A stretch of DNA of 64,000 nucleotides from Lepeophtheirus salmonis. Taxonomy: Eukaryota; Arthropoda; Copepoda; Siphonostomatoida; Caligidae. Positions within the stretch are counted from its first letter, which is position 1, and every line of letters begins with the position of its first letter. Below the pieces are notes generated by a model, which was not told the DNA's origin, made no database searches, and saw nothing but the letters and a program-made list of their open reading frames with translations. Below, one piece after another: positions 24,590 through 35,300 of the stretch. The stretch is from NCBI RefSeq assembly GCF_016086655.4, contig NC_052135.2:70343702-70407701 (forward strand), in the 5' to 3' direction. A program made the position numbers and the translations under genes.

Positions 24590-25125
24590 AATTCGCGAAG
24601 AAACATGCAAAAAACTTTTTTGCACTAATTTTGCAAAAAATAGTTAATAGCATTTATTGAAATTGTAAAAGAAACACAAACCTACCAATATTTTTTCCTA
24701 CTTGCGAAAAACAAAAAAGTTATAAAGAATAATGTTGTCTAAAAAATAACACTCGATAACTGGTTCATCTTTGCAAATATTGCAAAAATTATGCAAAAAT
24801 TCAAAATCCACCGCAGCTGTTAACAAAAAATTATTACTTTTGGGGAAAAAAATTTAGTTATAAAATTTTTGAAAAAGAAAAAGTCCAAAGCTATTCACAG
24901 AAAATTAAATAACATTTTTAAATATTAAATTTTTCTGTTGAAAAATTCAAATATTAAATTTTCTAGTCAAAACGAAAATTCCTTAATTTGGGGAGGGGCT
25001 ACATCCCCCTCCAGTCCTCCCTTGAGATATGTACCACGTCTACATTTCTCTTTCAAAATCTTTAGTACTCCTTGGAGTGCCTTCAAGTACCCCAAAGGGG
25101 TACGCGTACCCAATTTGAGAGCCAC
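24590..25125 (+). mobile_element. A/T-only array (copy 3) with hAT-like right end
   Basis: A/T-only units (24590-24965) lead into a 130-bp block collinear with 13830-13960: GAGATATGTACCAC, CTTTCAAAATCT, AGTACTCCTTGGAGTGCC, then GGTACGCGTACC and TTTGAGAGCCACTG. The right terminus matches the hAT-like element at 13110-13966. I could not find a left terminus or target duplication, so the copy looks 5'-truncated. Confidence 0.55.
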
Positions 25126-25374
25126 TGCTCTAATTTGTCGACGCGAATGAGAACATTCAATAAATTTCACTTTCTGATGATTTTTTTGCTGTTCAATGTG
25201 GGGTCTAAAACTGAAAGGGAGAAATACCTTTTTAAAGATGAATATTGCATATATTGCTAATATAATCAGTGGATACAAATGCAAGCATTTAATACACTAC
25301 TCGTAAGCACTCATTAGATGTAAGTAAATTTATTTCTTTGCATCTTTCCAAGACAATAGAATACGGAGGATAAA

Positions 25375-25380
25375 TTTATT
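25375..25380 (-). terminator. Candidate poly(A) signal for the small spliced gene
   Basis: AATAAA on the minus strand about 115 bp beyond the TAG at 25496. The spacing is normal, but the hexamer is frequent in A+T-rich DNA. Confidence 0.3.
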
Positions 25381-25495
25381 TATACTAGAAAAATACATGT
25401 TGAATGAAGCCATGAATGAAAATGGCGAATTTAAGAATGGTTATTTTCAAAATAAGAGTAAATATTTTTTAAATTAGTGTTTTCTGTAGTACGAT

Positions 25496-25736
25496 CTACT
25501 GCTGATAAATCAACTTTACTGTTCTTCTCTAAGGAGGCAAAAGAAAGAAAACATTATAAATTGAAAAAAAAATATTTTCTTACAATCCAAATATATCGTA
25601 TTAACCAACCAAAGTGCGAGTCAAATCCAACTCCTTGAATTTTTTGAGCGAGTTCATTTCGAGTGCTCGTTTGCTCAAGGGTCTCTAGGATAAGGTCTTG
25701 TCTAATGGGCAACTCCTTAAAAGTATATTTCTTCAT
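25496..25736 (-). CDS. Putative small spliced gene, 61 residues, unrecognised
   Basis: Exon 25584-25736 starts MKKYTFKELPIRQDLILETL and ends WLIRYIWI. Exon 25496-25528 adds RRTVKLIYQQ and a stop. The 55-bp intron has donor ATT|GTAAGA and acceptor TTTCTTTTGCCTCCTTAG, both close to consensus, and the join is phase 0. A strong acceptor (TTCTTAGACATCTCAG) abuts the ATG, so either a 5'-UTR intron or leader trans-splicing ends there, or the Met is internal and these are the last exons of a longer gene. AATAAA lies on the minus strand at 25375-25380, about 115 bp past the stop. The sequence has mixed charge, with no signal peptide or known motif. I do not recognise it. Confidence 0.5.
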
Positions 25737-26149
25737 CTGAGATGTCTAAGAATGTTGATTTATCTAATGAGAACCTTAATTATAGATATTGCATGCATTT
25801 CCGTTTACACTGTTCAAACGACTATACGTGCATAATTGTGAAACTGACAAATAGACAATTTATTTTTAAAAGCTTTGCATAAAATCATGTTTAAATATCA
25901 ATAATTCTCCTTTTCAAAATAAAGAGGTTCTGTGATTAAAAAGGTCTCATTTTTGTTAGAGTGAAAATGCCACATTAAATGAAACACAAAAACAAAAACA
26001 ACAGTCAAACCTGGTATGACGAGTATTGTTTTAAGTATGTTACCGCACAAAGCTGCCAAATTTTAGTTTTCAAATTTATAATTGTTACTAAACTTTCGAC
26101 TTTTGAGTTTCCCTTGTCTAACGGCTTCATACAGGTTTGACTTTAACAA

Positions 26150-26310
26150 GCACACTTTTTAATATTGACGTCTTAGTGTATGAAGGGTTGCATGTTTTGT
26201 CAAAATCTGTCTTTCTTGCCCAGCAGTCGGTACGGTACATCAAAATTGAAAGTTAGAGCAAGACTGATTACATGATGGTCTAACCTTGTATTTCTATTAA
26301 CCTTGGACTA
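26150..26310 (-). mobile_element. Truncated copy of the CAAGGTTAATAG MITE family
   Basis: Carries TTAATATTGACGTC, CAGTCGGTACGGTACATCAA and the right terminus TTTCTATTAACCTTG, all shared with 26630-26949. It lacks the opposite terminus. Confidence 0.6.
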
Positions 26311-26629
26311 TACTAACGACCTATTGTATGTTCCCCCAGGCCATACATGTTTTAAATAACAGAACCTCCTGATATTGAAAGAGAAAATGGCTCAGTTTGG
26401 AAAATTATAAATACAATTTTTTTAGAAATAAATGAGGTGTGTACAGTACACGCATGATAGACGTAATAGTCCACCATTAATCGAGAAATGAGATTGACTC
26501 TCTTCTTTAATAGATCAATTTATTTAGATCATTATTTAAGAAAAATATGCCCAACTATTCTATCAAATCTTTATTTAATATTCAGTAAGATACGATTGCG
26601 AATTAAAATCTTCCATACATCACAAAAGT

Positions 26630-26949
26630 CAAGTTTAATAGAAAGACGAGGTTATACCATAACGCGTGTACGACTGATGTTTGACTTCCACCACGCTTTT
26701 TAATATTGACGTCATAGTACATGAGTGGTTGCGTGTTTTTGTCAAAATGTGTCTGTCTTGCTCGGCCGTTGTAACGATATATCAAATTGAGCATTCCAGT
26801 AATATTGACGTCATGGACTATGATTGGTTGCGTATTTAGACAAAATTTGTGTGTCTTGTCGAGCAAGCAGTCGGTACGATACATCAAATTGAAAATTCTA
26901 TCAAGGCCGATTACATGATGGTCTAACCTTGTATTTCTATTAGCCTTCA
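26630..26949. mobile_element. MITE, CAAGGTTAATAG family, diverged copy
   Basis: The left end CAAGTTTAATAGAAAGACG and the right end (minus strand GAAGGCTAATAGAAATACA) match the termini of the cleaner copy at 41767. The flanks ACAAAAGT and ACTAAAAT are a 6 of 8 match, fitting an old 8-bp duplication. Inside are two head-to-tail subunits of ~110 bp, each holding ATATTGACGTCAT, TGGTTGCGT and TACGATACATCAAATTG-like words. Confidence 0.7.
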
Positions 26950-27350
26950 CTAAAATACACATTTATTTGCAAAAATGTAGATATTGAGATAAATTAATTG
27001 CATTTTCCACTCATTATTGTAAATTTATTGTGTGGATTATTAGATACAACTAATTGTTTGAAGCATTATATTTGCCAGCTCATTATTATTGACACCGAAT
27101 TGCAGTTTTGTACATAATTCGAAGAAAAAAAGCAGTCAAAGATGAATGAACTCTTTCTCACAACTCCTCTGTATTTCATGTACTTGAACTCCTAAAGCGT
27201 CAGTGACTTATAGTCATGTGTAATGCATTGAATGCATTAAATATTATCATGATTGTTTTGCAAATAATAATAATATATACAGGCATTCACACATAAGAAG
27301 GTGAAGAATAAAGTTTTGTTGTAAATTTTTGTTTTCATCTTTTTTTACAT

Positions 27351-27880
27351 TAGTGTTGAGACTCGGCCCAGCACCGATTTTTTTTCTTTTTCGGTTCAGT
27401 CTTAAATTTTTTCTACACCGATTTGAACCGATTTTTCGGTCCAGACAGCGGTCTCAGAGCATGGAAAGTTTTTTTTGGTCTCACTTTGTAGACCGATTTT
27501 GATTCCTTCTCAATTTACGGACTGATTTTTATCGTTCTCATATATTATGAGAGATCAATTTCTTTTTCTAGATCAACTGTCATTCATTTTTTTTTTAAAT
27601 TTCAAAAGTACACGATAAGTTCTTGAATAAATACTGTATACATATAAGAGACGGTGAGATCAAAATTAATCCGAGCTATTTCTGTTTAAACTTCGTATAA
27701 CGTCATTGTACTTAAAAAAAAAGTATATGATGTCATGTTATAAACAGTTTATCTGTAAAATCAGTCTAGATTATTTTTTTTGTAACCGAACTAGACGGAA
27801 CTTCTCTTTTGGACCGATCTAGAAAGAATATTTATATCAGACCGGTTCACACTGAGTTTTTGTTGGACCGAATTAGTTAA
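27351..27880 (-). mobile_element. GGTCC-rich MITE, hAT-like, second copy
   Basis: Begins TAGTGTTGAG and is full of CCGATTT, CGGTCCAGAC and GGACCGA words. It shares interior blocks with 47501-48036 in the opposite orientation, including a GATGTCAT block and an ACACGATA block. The far terminus has decayed beyond recognition. Confidence 0.5.
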
Positions 27881-28309
27881 AAATTCAATTTCACTCAAAT
27901 TTTTAATGTTAGTTTGTAACATTTCATAAACATATACAATAAGTTTTTTAGAGGAATTTGATTCCACTTAATTACTACATGCTAAAAACCAAGCATATAT
28001 ATTACAAAAACGCAAGCATTTGAAATTTGAAAAATCGAAATGAGGTTTACCTACGCAACCATTTTCATCTGTAGTATTTAAGTCGAATCGAATCTATGTG
28101 TAAAAACTTATTGTATATTTTAATGATGTATAACAAATTAACATATAAAAATTTGAGTGAAATTAAGGATATTTCAAGGTTAAAATATAGAAAACTAAAA
28201 ATCATTTTGTTGGTTTATACAATAATATACAACAAAAGTATAAACAATTATCTTTCAAATGGGTATTACGTAGATCGATATCTTTTAAAACATTCAAAAT
28301 ACAATAGTA

Positions 28310-29148
28310 GGTCAAAACGTCGACAGACATCAAAAATGGACAAAACGTCAACCGAGAGAACGTTAGCCGGAAAATATTACATTTCAAAATATGAAAAACT
28401 ATTCCTACGACATTAAACTCAAGACATATCCTGCCCGAGATATTCACTTTACCACCCTACATAAACTAAACGTAAGGAACCCTCACAAACCCCCATTTAT
28501 ACCTCAAAATTTAGATCTATTTCGGGTACCGCCGGGCTAAAATGAGATGAAACACGAAACAGTCTCAAATTTCGGGGCCCTTCGGGGTATATATGGAGGT
28601 GGGGTAAATTTAAATAGTGGCAGTGGGTTTCATCCCATATTGAGGCTGACCGTACCCATAAACAGCTCAAACATTTGTGGGTACATATGGGTTGTGAGGG
28701 GCTCTAAGTGGTTGCTTAAACAGTGCTGGTGGGTTTCATCCCATTTTGGGCAAGGCAGTGACTGAAAACAGCTCCAACATGTATAATGGTGATTGGGAGG
28801 GCCATCTACTGGTAGTTTAAATATGAATGGTGCTGCTCGGTTATGTGTCAGGTGGGAAATGTCTGAATGGGATATATCGCAGCACCATTTGGAGTAACAC
28901 TTTATTTTATATTCTACGAATAACCTTCTGTCAGTCGACGTTTTGTCTGTTCAAAGTTTAGTCTATTCGACGTTTTGACGGTCTACGTTCAATCTTCTGT
29001 CAGTCGACGTTTTGTCTGTTCAACGTTTAGTCTATTCGACGTTTTGACGGTCGACGTTTTGATGGTCTACGTTCAACCTTCTGTCAGTCGACGTTTTGTC
29101 TGTTCAAAGTTTAGTCTATTCGACGTTTTGACGGTCGACGTTTTGCCC
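28310..29148. repeat. Composite repeat bounded by CAAAACGTCGAC ends
   Basis: The left edge reads GGTCAAAACGTCGAC and the right edge, on the minus strand, GGGCAAAACGTCGAC, so the block has short inverted ends. Inside are two tandem arrays: ~106-bp units (28600-28850) containing GTGGGTTTCATCCCAT, and 69/84-bp units (28924-29147) containing CTTCTGTCAGTCGACGTTTT. The 84-bp unit is the 69-bp unit plus one extra CGACGTTTTGATGGT. There is no coding sequence. It is probably a non-autonomous DNA transposon with subterminal repeats, but the superfamily is unknown. Confidence 0.6.
28924..29147 (+). repeat. Tandem array, 69-84-bp unit, three copies
   Basis: Units start at 28924, 28993 and 29077. Each has TTCTGTCAGTCGACGTTTTG, then TTTAGTCTATTCGACGTTTT. 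GTCGAC appears at least once per unit. Confidence 0.9.
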
Positions 29149-29739
29149 AGCACCTCAAAATACAGTAATTTAAAAATAAGATAGGTGGCGTCGAGTTCAA
29201 AACTTTAGAAGCCTCTAAATCGTAAAAAGTTTGAAATTTTGAGTTTTTAGCTTTTATCATAATATGTGACAAATTTGGAAAAAAAAAAAAAAAAATTGAA
29301 GATGGTGCAATGAAAAATGTTTTTTTATTTATTAATTTCACTTGGAATGACCCTATATTGACATTATTCAAAGTATGGATATGTAGAGTTGTAAAAAAAA
29401 AGATCTAAAAGGAGTGAGATACTATTTGTAGTTCAACCTCAACCGGATTTATTTATTTCCCTAAGTTGTTATCTTAAGGACGTTAGTATAAAGTGCGTAC
29501 GTTCATGAATAATGAAGATAACATTGCGGATTTGTTATATAGCTCTAAGTTTAAATCCTTGTTGGCTCGGAGTTGAAATCATAATCGATATAGGAGTAAT
29601 TCCTACTTATATTACCGAGTGGTACATTAAATTCTGAACACTTTGGATTTTAAACTGCAAAGAGATTTGATTTATTAACTTTATTTTCAACAAAATTAAT
29701 GCAATAAATAAATGTTTATCTGAGCTCTCTAAATCATTA

Positions 29740-30290
29740 ATGTAGCCACCCTTAGCAGCAATAATAGCTTCCAGGTGGCAGTGAAAGACCTGGAACCCAA
29801 TGTAGATTTAGTCCTCTGTCATGGCGTTCCAGTGCTGGCTGATAGTAGTATTGAGGGCACCGATGTTTTGCTGAGGGATACTGTAGGCCTTTCCCAACAT
29901 GCACTCAAAAGTCGTAGTTGGATGTGTTAGTATCAGGGCTGTAAGGGGCCTAAAAGTGTCAAAAAAACTCATTCAACAGAGTCTTGTAACGGAGGATATC
30001 AGTTTCTTTCATTCCTGCTGTCAAAAGTGGCCACTCCTCCCTTACATGGCTCTTTCCCCCACTTTTTATAGCTTTCTGGACAGTCTGATGTGAAACCTCG
30101 AGATATCTTCCATGGGGTCTCATGCAACTTGTGGGGATTGACCTGACCTGATTTCTTTAACTTCTCCGGGTGCAGCTTGGCCTATTTGACAGAGCCCTTC
30201 TTCCTCACCAACGTTTCAGACTTGCTGACGGCGTAGACAGTGGTCCTGAAGACGCTCAACTGCTTGGAGTGCACGAATGTAAATTCGTCT
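29740..30290 (-). pseudogene. Internally deleted Tc1/mariner transposase
   Basis: Minus strand. Relics of the helix-turn-helix region (FRTTVYAVSKSETLVRKKGS) lie at ~30180-30260, followed by the linker block (NPHKLHETPWKISRGF). The extreme C-terminus (IGALNTTISQHWNAMTED, a stop, then LEAIIAAKGGYIND) lies at ~29740-29880. The catalytic centre between them is missing: no DE, DxA or PxD block can be read. Stops and frame changes break the remainder. I could not pair terminal inverted repeats with confidence. Confidence 0.75.
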
Positions 30291-30299
30291 ATGATGTTC

Positions 30300-31650
30300 A
30301 TGTGTCATTTTTGAAACTTGTGCGTAAGCTAAAATGTTCATTTTTCTATTGGTTTGTAACTAATTGTGTATGTTTTAATATATCGAAATATGAATTAATT
30401 TCAATTGCTCAACCATGATTAATTATTGAATGAGTAAGTTCTTCGATTTCAATGGACCACTGGGTATTGCTAGATACGGAGTGGCGTTGGTTTTTATTTC
30501 CGTCCTCTCATAGCTCTTAGTAAAGCGTGATGATAGCTAAACTGCTCATTTCCAAGACATTTTTCAATACGTCAGGCTTTCTACTGATTTTTTTTTTTTT
30601 TTACATACCGGCAGGTAATATTTTTACATCCTTAGTTATAAGTGAATGCCCTTGTTAGATTCAGAGTAGAATGAAATTCTTATTTGTTCTATGAATAAAA
30701 ATCCCGGATAATAATCATCATTCTTAAATTCAGCAAATAAAGTTAGTTAATGCATTAATCAGCATATTTATTTATTGACTTTTTAGGTCTAGTTCCATTA
30801 AAATGCACTTATAAAAAAAGACATAATATTTTCTTAAATAAAATGATTTTTATGGGTGTAAAGGAAGAGTAGGTAAGGAATGCAAATAGTGGGAAGGACA
30901 CATTTTGTTGATTGTTTGTCTTATGTCTACATAAAATGCATGATTCATCATTGCACCTGTAACACAATGACAACTATCTACTATAAAAGGTCATTACATT
31001 AAGTAATAAATAATATTGACTTCATTTTCTAGGTTGATATTATGTGCGGATAAAAAAGACTACAAATATACATATGTATATTTGTATAAAATCTTTAAAA
31101 GTTACACTCATGTCTGATTTTTTGACATAAATCATGTTTAAAATATTTAATTAAATCAAGTTTTATTCTGAGTTAAGTGTGAAAAAAGTTCAAAAAATAG
31201 CATTCAAGGGACGTTATGAATTGTATGAAATCATGGCTCTCAGATTCTTAGCCCATTTCAGCCCGAATACCTATATTTAGGAGTAGTGAGAGTAGCCAGC
31301 ATATCACGGAGTTATTGGTCGTCGAAAAACTAATAAACTTGCTTTAATAATATAATTTATATAGTAAGAAGGAAGGCTCACTATCGTTTTTGTAGTGATC
31401 TCTGTCAGAAGAAATGTTGTCTCACAAAGTACCCATATTTCTTATAACATTTTACTAGCCGTGGTTTTTATCCTCGCAGCAATTTACTCAATATTTTCAT
31501 GCCAATTATTATTTATCTGTAGGACCCTGTATTTAATTTAGGATGACCATATTTTCATTTCCAAATAGGAGCCAACTTGGTGTAGTGGTAAATGACTTAA
31601 TATTTTAAATATTTATTGATTGTTGAAAATAACAAAGTCATGTACAACAA
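30300..31650. other. Intergenic with short repeat fragments
   Basis: Fragments related to the dispersed family at 18430 lie around 30640-30700. No gene was recognised. Confidence 0.35.
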
Positions 31651-31659
31651 AGAAACTAG

Positions 31660-32280
31660 AAAACCATTTATGTGGTAGATTTGCTTACTGGAGAAGATTC
31701 TGTTGAAGCAGCTACCCCTCTTGTTAGGAGATTACAAGAATTAATAGCGAAAGGTGGATTTACTTCTACAAAATGACCATCCTTACATCTCAAAAATCTT
31801 AGGCATATAAGTCCGGAATTACTTGTGTATAATTCAATAAGATTATCTGACTCTACAGATTTCAAAATTTTGGGGCTTTAGTGGAATCCAGAATTAGATT
31901 CATTCAGTTTTTATGGATATGAGTCATTGATAGACATTCTAAATGAAACTAACCGATCAATCACAAGTAAAATTGCTAAATTGTTGAATCCTTTTGGCTT
32001 AATTTTCCCATTTATGGCTTGAGCAAAAACTTGTATCAAGAGACTTATGGACATTAAATTTAGAATGGGATCAGGAATTACCAGCTGACACTCTTGGGTA
32101 GTGAAGGAAAGGGATGTCTCAAGTTTTTTTCAAAAATCAGATTCGAAAGATCTTTTAAATTGACTCCAAAGGTAACGAAGAATTTCCAATTCATGTTTTT
32201 GGAGATGCAACAAAAGATTGCTTCGCCTCTACAATTTATAAGTTCGTTGCAAATGGAAGTTTTATAGTAAACATATTTTG
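31660..32280 (+). pseudogene. BEL/Pao retrotransposon reverse transcriptase fragment
   Basis: Plus-strand frames give TIYVVDLLTGEDSVEAATPL, the RT active-site region of BEL/Pao elements. Their usual YVDD is here YVVD, so a metal-binding Asp is lost. Then follow the block RLQELIAKGGF, a SIRLSDSTDF...WNPELDSF block, SITSKIAKLLNPFGLI, and a late FGDATKDCFASTIYKF block matching the start of the RNase H-like region. At least three stops and two frame changes occur. No gag, integrase or LTR was found beside it. Family order is as known for Pao pol. Confidence 0.8.
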
Positions 32281-32344
32281 ATCGTTCAATTTTGAATTGT
32301 TTTTTTTTTTTTTTAAATATGATATATTATTAATTTAAATTTTA

Positions 32345-32380
32345 TTTGGTACTAGAAGGAGTACCCGGCTTTTTCTCAGA
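32345..32380 (-). mobile_element. Possible degenerate Helitron-like end
   Basis: ACTAGAAGGAGTACCCGGCT on the plus strand resembles the reversed Helitron-like end at 23335 (ACTAGCTAAGGACTACCCGG). The hairpin partner is decayed. Confidence 0.25.
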
Positions 32381-35300
32381 GTTTTAAAACAAACAGAAAA
32401 AAGGCAGACGCACATTGCTTTAATATGAAGAACTGAGTTTTAACTCTGCACGCTCATTACTACCTTTTTACATCTTAGATCAATTAGTCAGGCAGTTCTA
32501 AAATATTAAGTGCAAATTCAAAAATGAAGCGTAGACAAAAATAAAAAATCAGAGAAACTTTAAATATGTTCATAGAGCATATATTTTTTTCCATTATCAT
32601 TTCCCAAGGAGCATAAACACACGGCACCCTCCATGGATCATGGAAACTACAATTCAATACAACAACCCGTGATACCCTTGAGGTGGGATATATTTCACAT
32701 AAACATTTTTGTCAGTTTGCTCAAAATAATAAAGGTGCATGAATAAAACACACAGACAATAAAAATGGGGACCATCCATAAAAACAAAAAACAATAAAGT
32801 AAATAAAAATGAAGGTAAATAATATTTGGTTAGAAAAATAAAACAGTTTTTTATCGTGGAGGTAACACGCAGCCATCGTCTTGAAACACGTCCTTGAAGC
32901 ATTTAGTACCCAAGATAACTTTGATGCATTTTCATTGAAATGTAGCCAGAAACAAAGCTCAAAATTTTTTGAGAGAAATGTTCTAGTGTGTGATTGTCAT
33001 TTCCATCATTGATTAGAACGTGTAAAGAACCCTTTCGTTTGACGGGAACTTGGATCAATCTGCCATTTCTGTTCCCATTTGGCAGTTACTAACTTTTTAA
33101 TTTCTAGCTCCAACGCTGTCTGGGAACTTCTATTTGCGATTTCTTAGTCATTTGACACCCCATTTTAGCCAGAAGAAGTTATTATTTTGATTTGTATATA
33201 TTTCCCTCATCACCACATAATTATTCATAAGACATTTTCTACAGAACAAATTAACAATATTGTGTGTAGGTTTGAAAAAAAAAAGAAAAAAGGTTTGGTC
33301 TATTGTACATGTAACTAAATAAACATGTAGTAGAAATATATTCTTGTATTTGTTCATTCGTAAACGAGTGAGTGTTTTGTTGGGTAGAAGAAACAGTAAA
33401 AGGTATTTTCTTCACTCGTTTTGCATTAACGAGTATATTTATCTATATGCAATTTGACTCCCTTGGTCTAACAATCGAATATAATTTATCTAAAGAAAAT
33501 ATTACAGTCCACATATGATTAATTAATCAACGTTCTGCCCAAACGAGAATGAAGGGAAGTAGAGCCGTCCAAGGTGCTCTAAGAGTATTTGTTGATCGTA
33601 CATACTCTTTTTGAAGCACTCCTAAATATACTTTTTGTTGGGAGAAAAGAGCGGGAATTTCAGCCACATACAATCAAATATGCTTTTGAATTTTAAAGTA
33701 ATTATAATTTAATTCTGGGTACTTCTTTTTATAGCTAATTATATTCACAAAATAAAAAACAAAATCTAATTAGTTATTTAAAAGAAATCGATGGATATTT
33801 TAATATGCTTCCAGACTACCATTTTTTTAATTATAATAATACATCTTAGAGACTTACAAGTTATTTATCGAGAAGGATAAATATACCCATTTTGAAGAAT
33901 GTGAGAAGATATCATTTCCGTTGACACACTGTTTAATATTCCCCTGTCAAGAACTTGTCATTTTCCTGGCTAATATCTAGAGATGTGAAAATGTGCGTAT
34001 ATTTAAGGCTGCGAGGATATATCAAATGACACGTCAGTTGACACACTACATAATGATTACAAAATATTCCCTCATCAAGCTGTTGATATATTTTAATCGT
34101 GATTCCAAGTGTTACAGCTCTCGAGTTAAGTATATAGAAAATAAGCTGAGTTTCATGGGCCCCATATCATTTTTAACGTCACCAAGAAAAAGGCTTAATT
34201 TTTCAAGGCCTTACTTCACTTATACAAAATTTTACACTGTATTTGGCTGTCGATTTTTTTTTCTCACTTAATGACTGTTCTGAACGTTGTTTGGTTGAAT
34301 TGTAATGATTTCTTGTTAAGCTGTGAGCCATTTTCAATTCTATGTTTGGGAAGAATTACTTAAATACTTCCAACTGATTTTCCGCCTTTTTCTTCAGAGG
34401 AAAGGTTATTTGATACAATTTAACCAACGACGTCTGTTAAAAGCTATAAAAACTGAAATATTCTTATCTAGTTATAATTAAAGCTTTAAAACAAAGTGGC
34501 TAAACGTGTCTATTAGCTTGAATATATTAGAGATCGTTCTCATATATTTTTGCCTACAACAGTTTTACAATATCAAAAAAGACGTCACTTTATTAATTTC
34601 AGTCATTGGCGATTGCAAATTTGTATATCCTTCCTAGAATTGTTCTTGTTAATTCAAGTAAAAGAGTAAATTCATGGAGGTTGCGTAGTTAGTTATAGAA
34701 TAAGATTCAAGTATACTCAAAGCCCTAGCAGACAGAAAAAAGTATTGGTACGATCACTACTCAAAGAAGATATAAATATAAGTAGAAAAGCGATGCGATT
34801 CGTATAGGTAGATTTGACAGTCGTCTTTTGGAGTATTTTGAACACTTGAACTTTAATGTAAAAAAATTTACTGAAAGAGGAATCCACATCCTATGATTAT
34901 TTAAGGAAGTTAGAATCATTGTGTATAAGGTCTGTATCATGTTGAATCAAATCAAGGAAAATGCCAAGTTGTTCAACGTATAAATACAAATCATGGCTGG
35001 GAGTAAAAAGAGGTCCAAAAATAAAGCTTTCATAAGTTCCCAAAGATGAGCACCTTAAAAGGTTAATCCAATATTTATTATTTGGTTAAAGATATATCTT
35101 CTCATTTGATTACGTGAGTGGATTCGAAATGCAGGGAAGGACAATATTCTACCCTCTGCAAATACATCCTCATGTAACTTTGGGAGTGGTTGCTTTTGAA
35201 CTTCGAGTACGAAAATACCTAACCGGGAAAAAACCGCTATTCCTACAAATTTCTTAGAGATACCAAATCTTTTGCAGAAAGAAATTATCAGAAATAGTTT

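Noticed and set aside
26603..26962. 119-residue minus frame
   Set aside because: It lies across the MITE at 26630-26949 and its repeated peptide segments mirror the element's tandem subunits.
31573..31600. TGGTGTAGTGGTAAATGACT as a tRNA A box
   Set aside because: No B box at a usable distance and no foldable arms.
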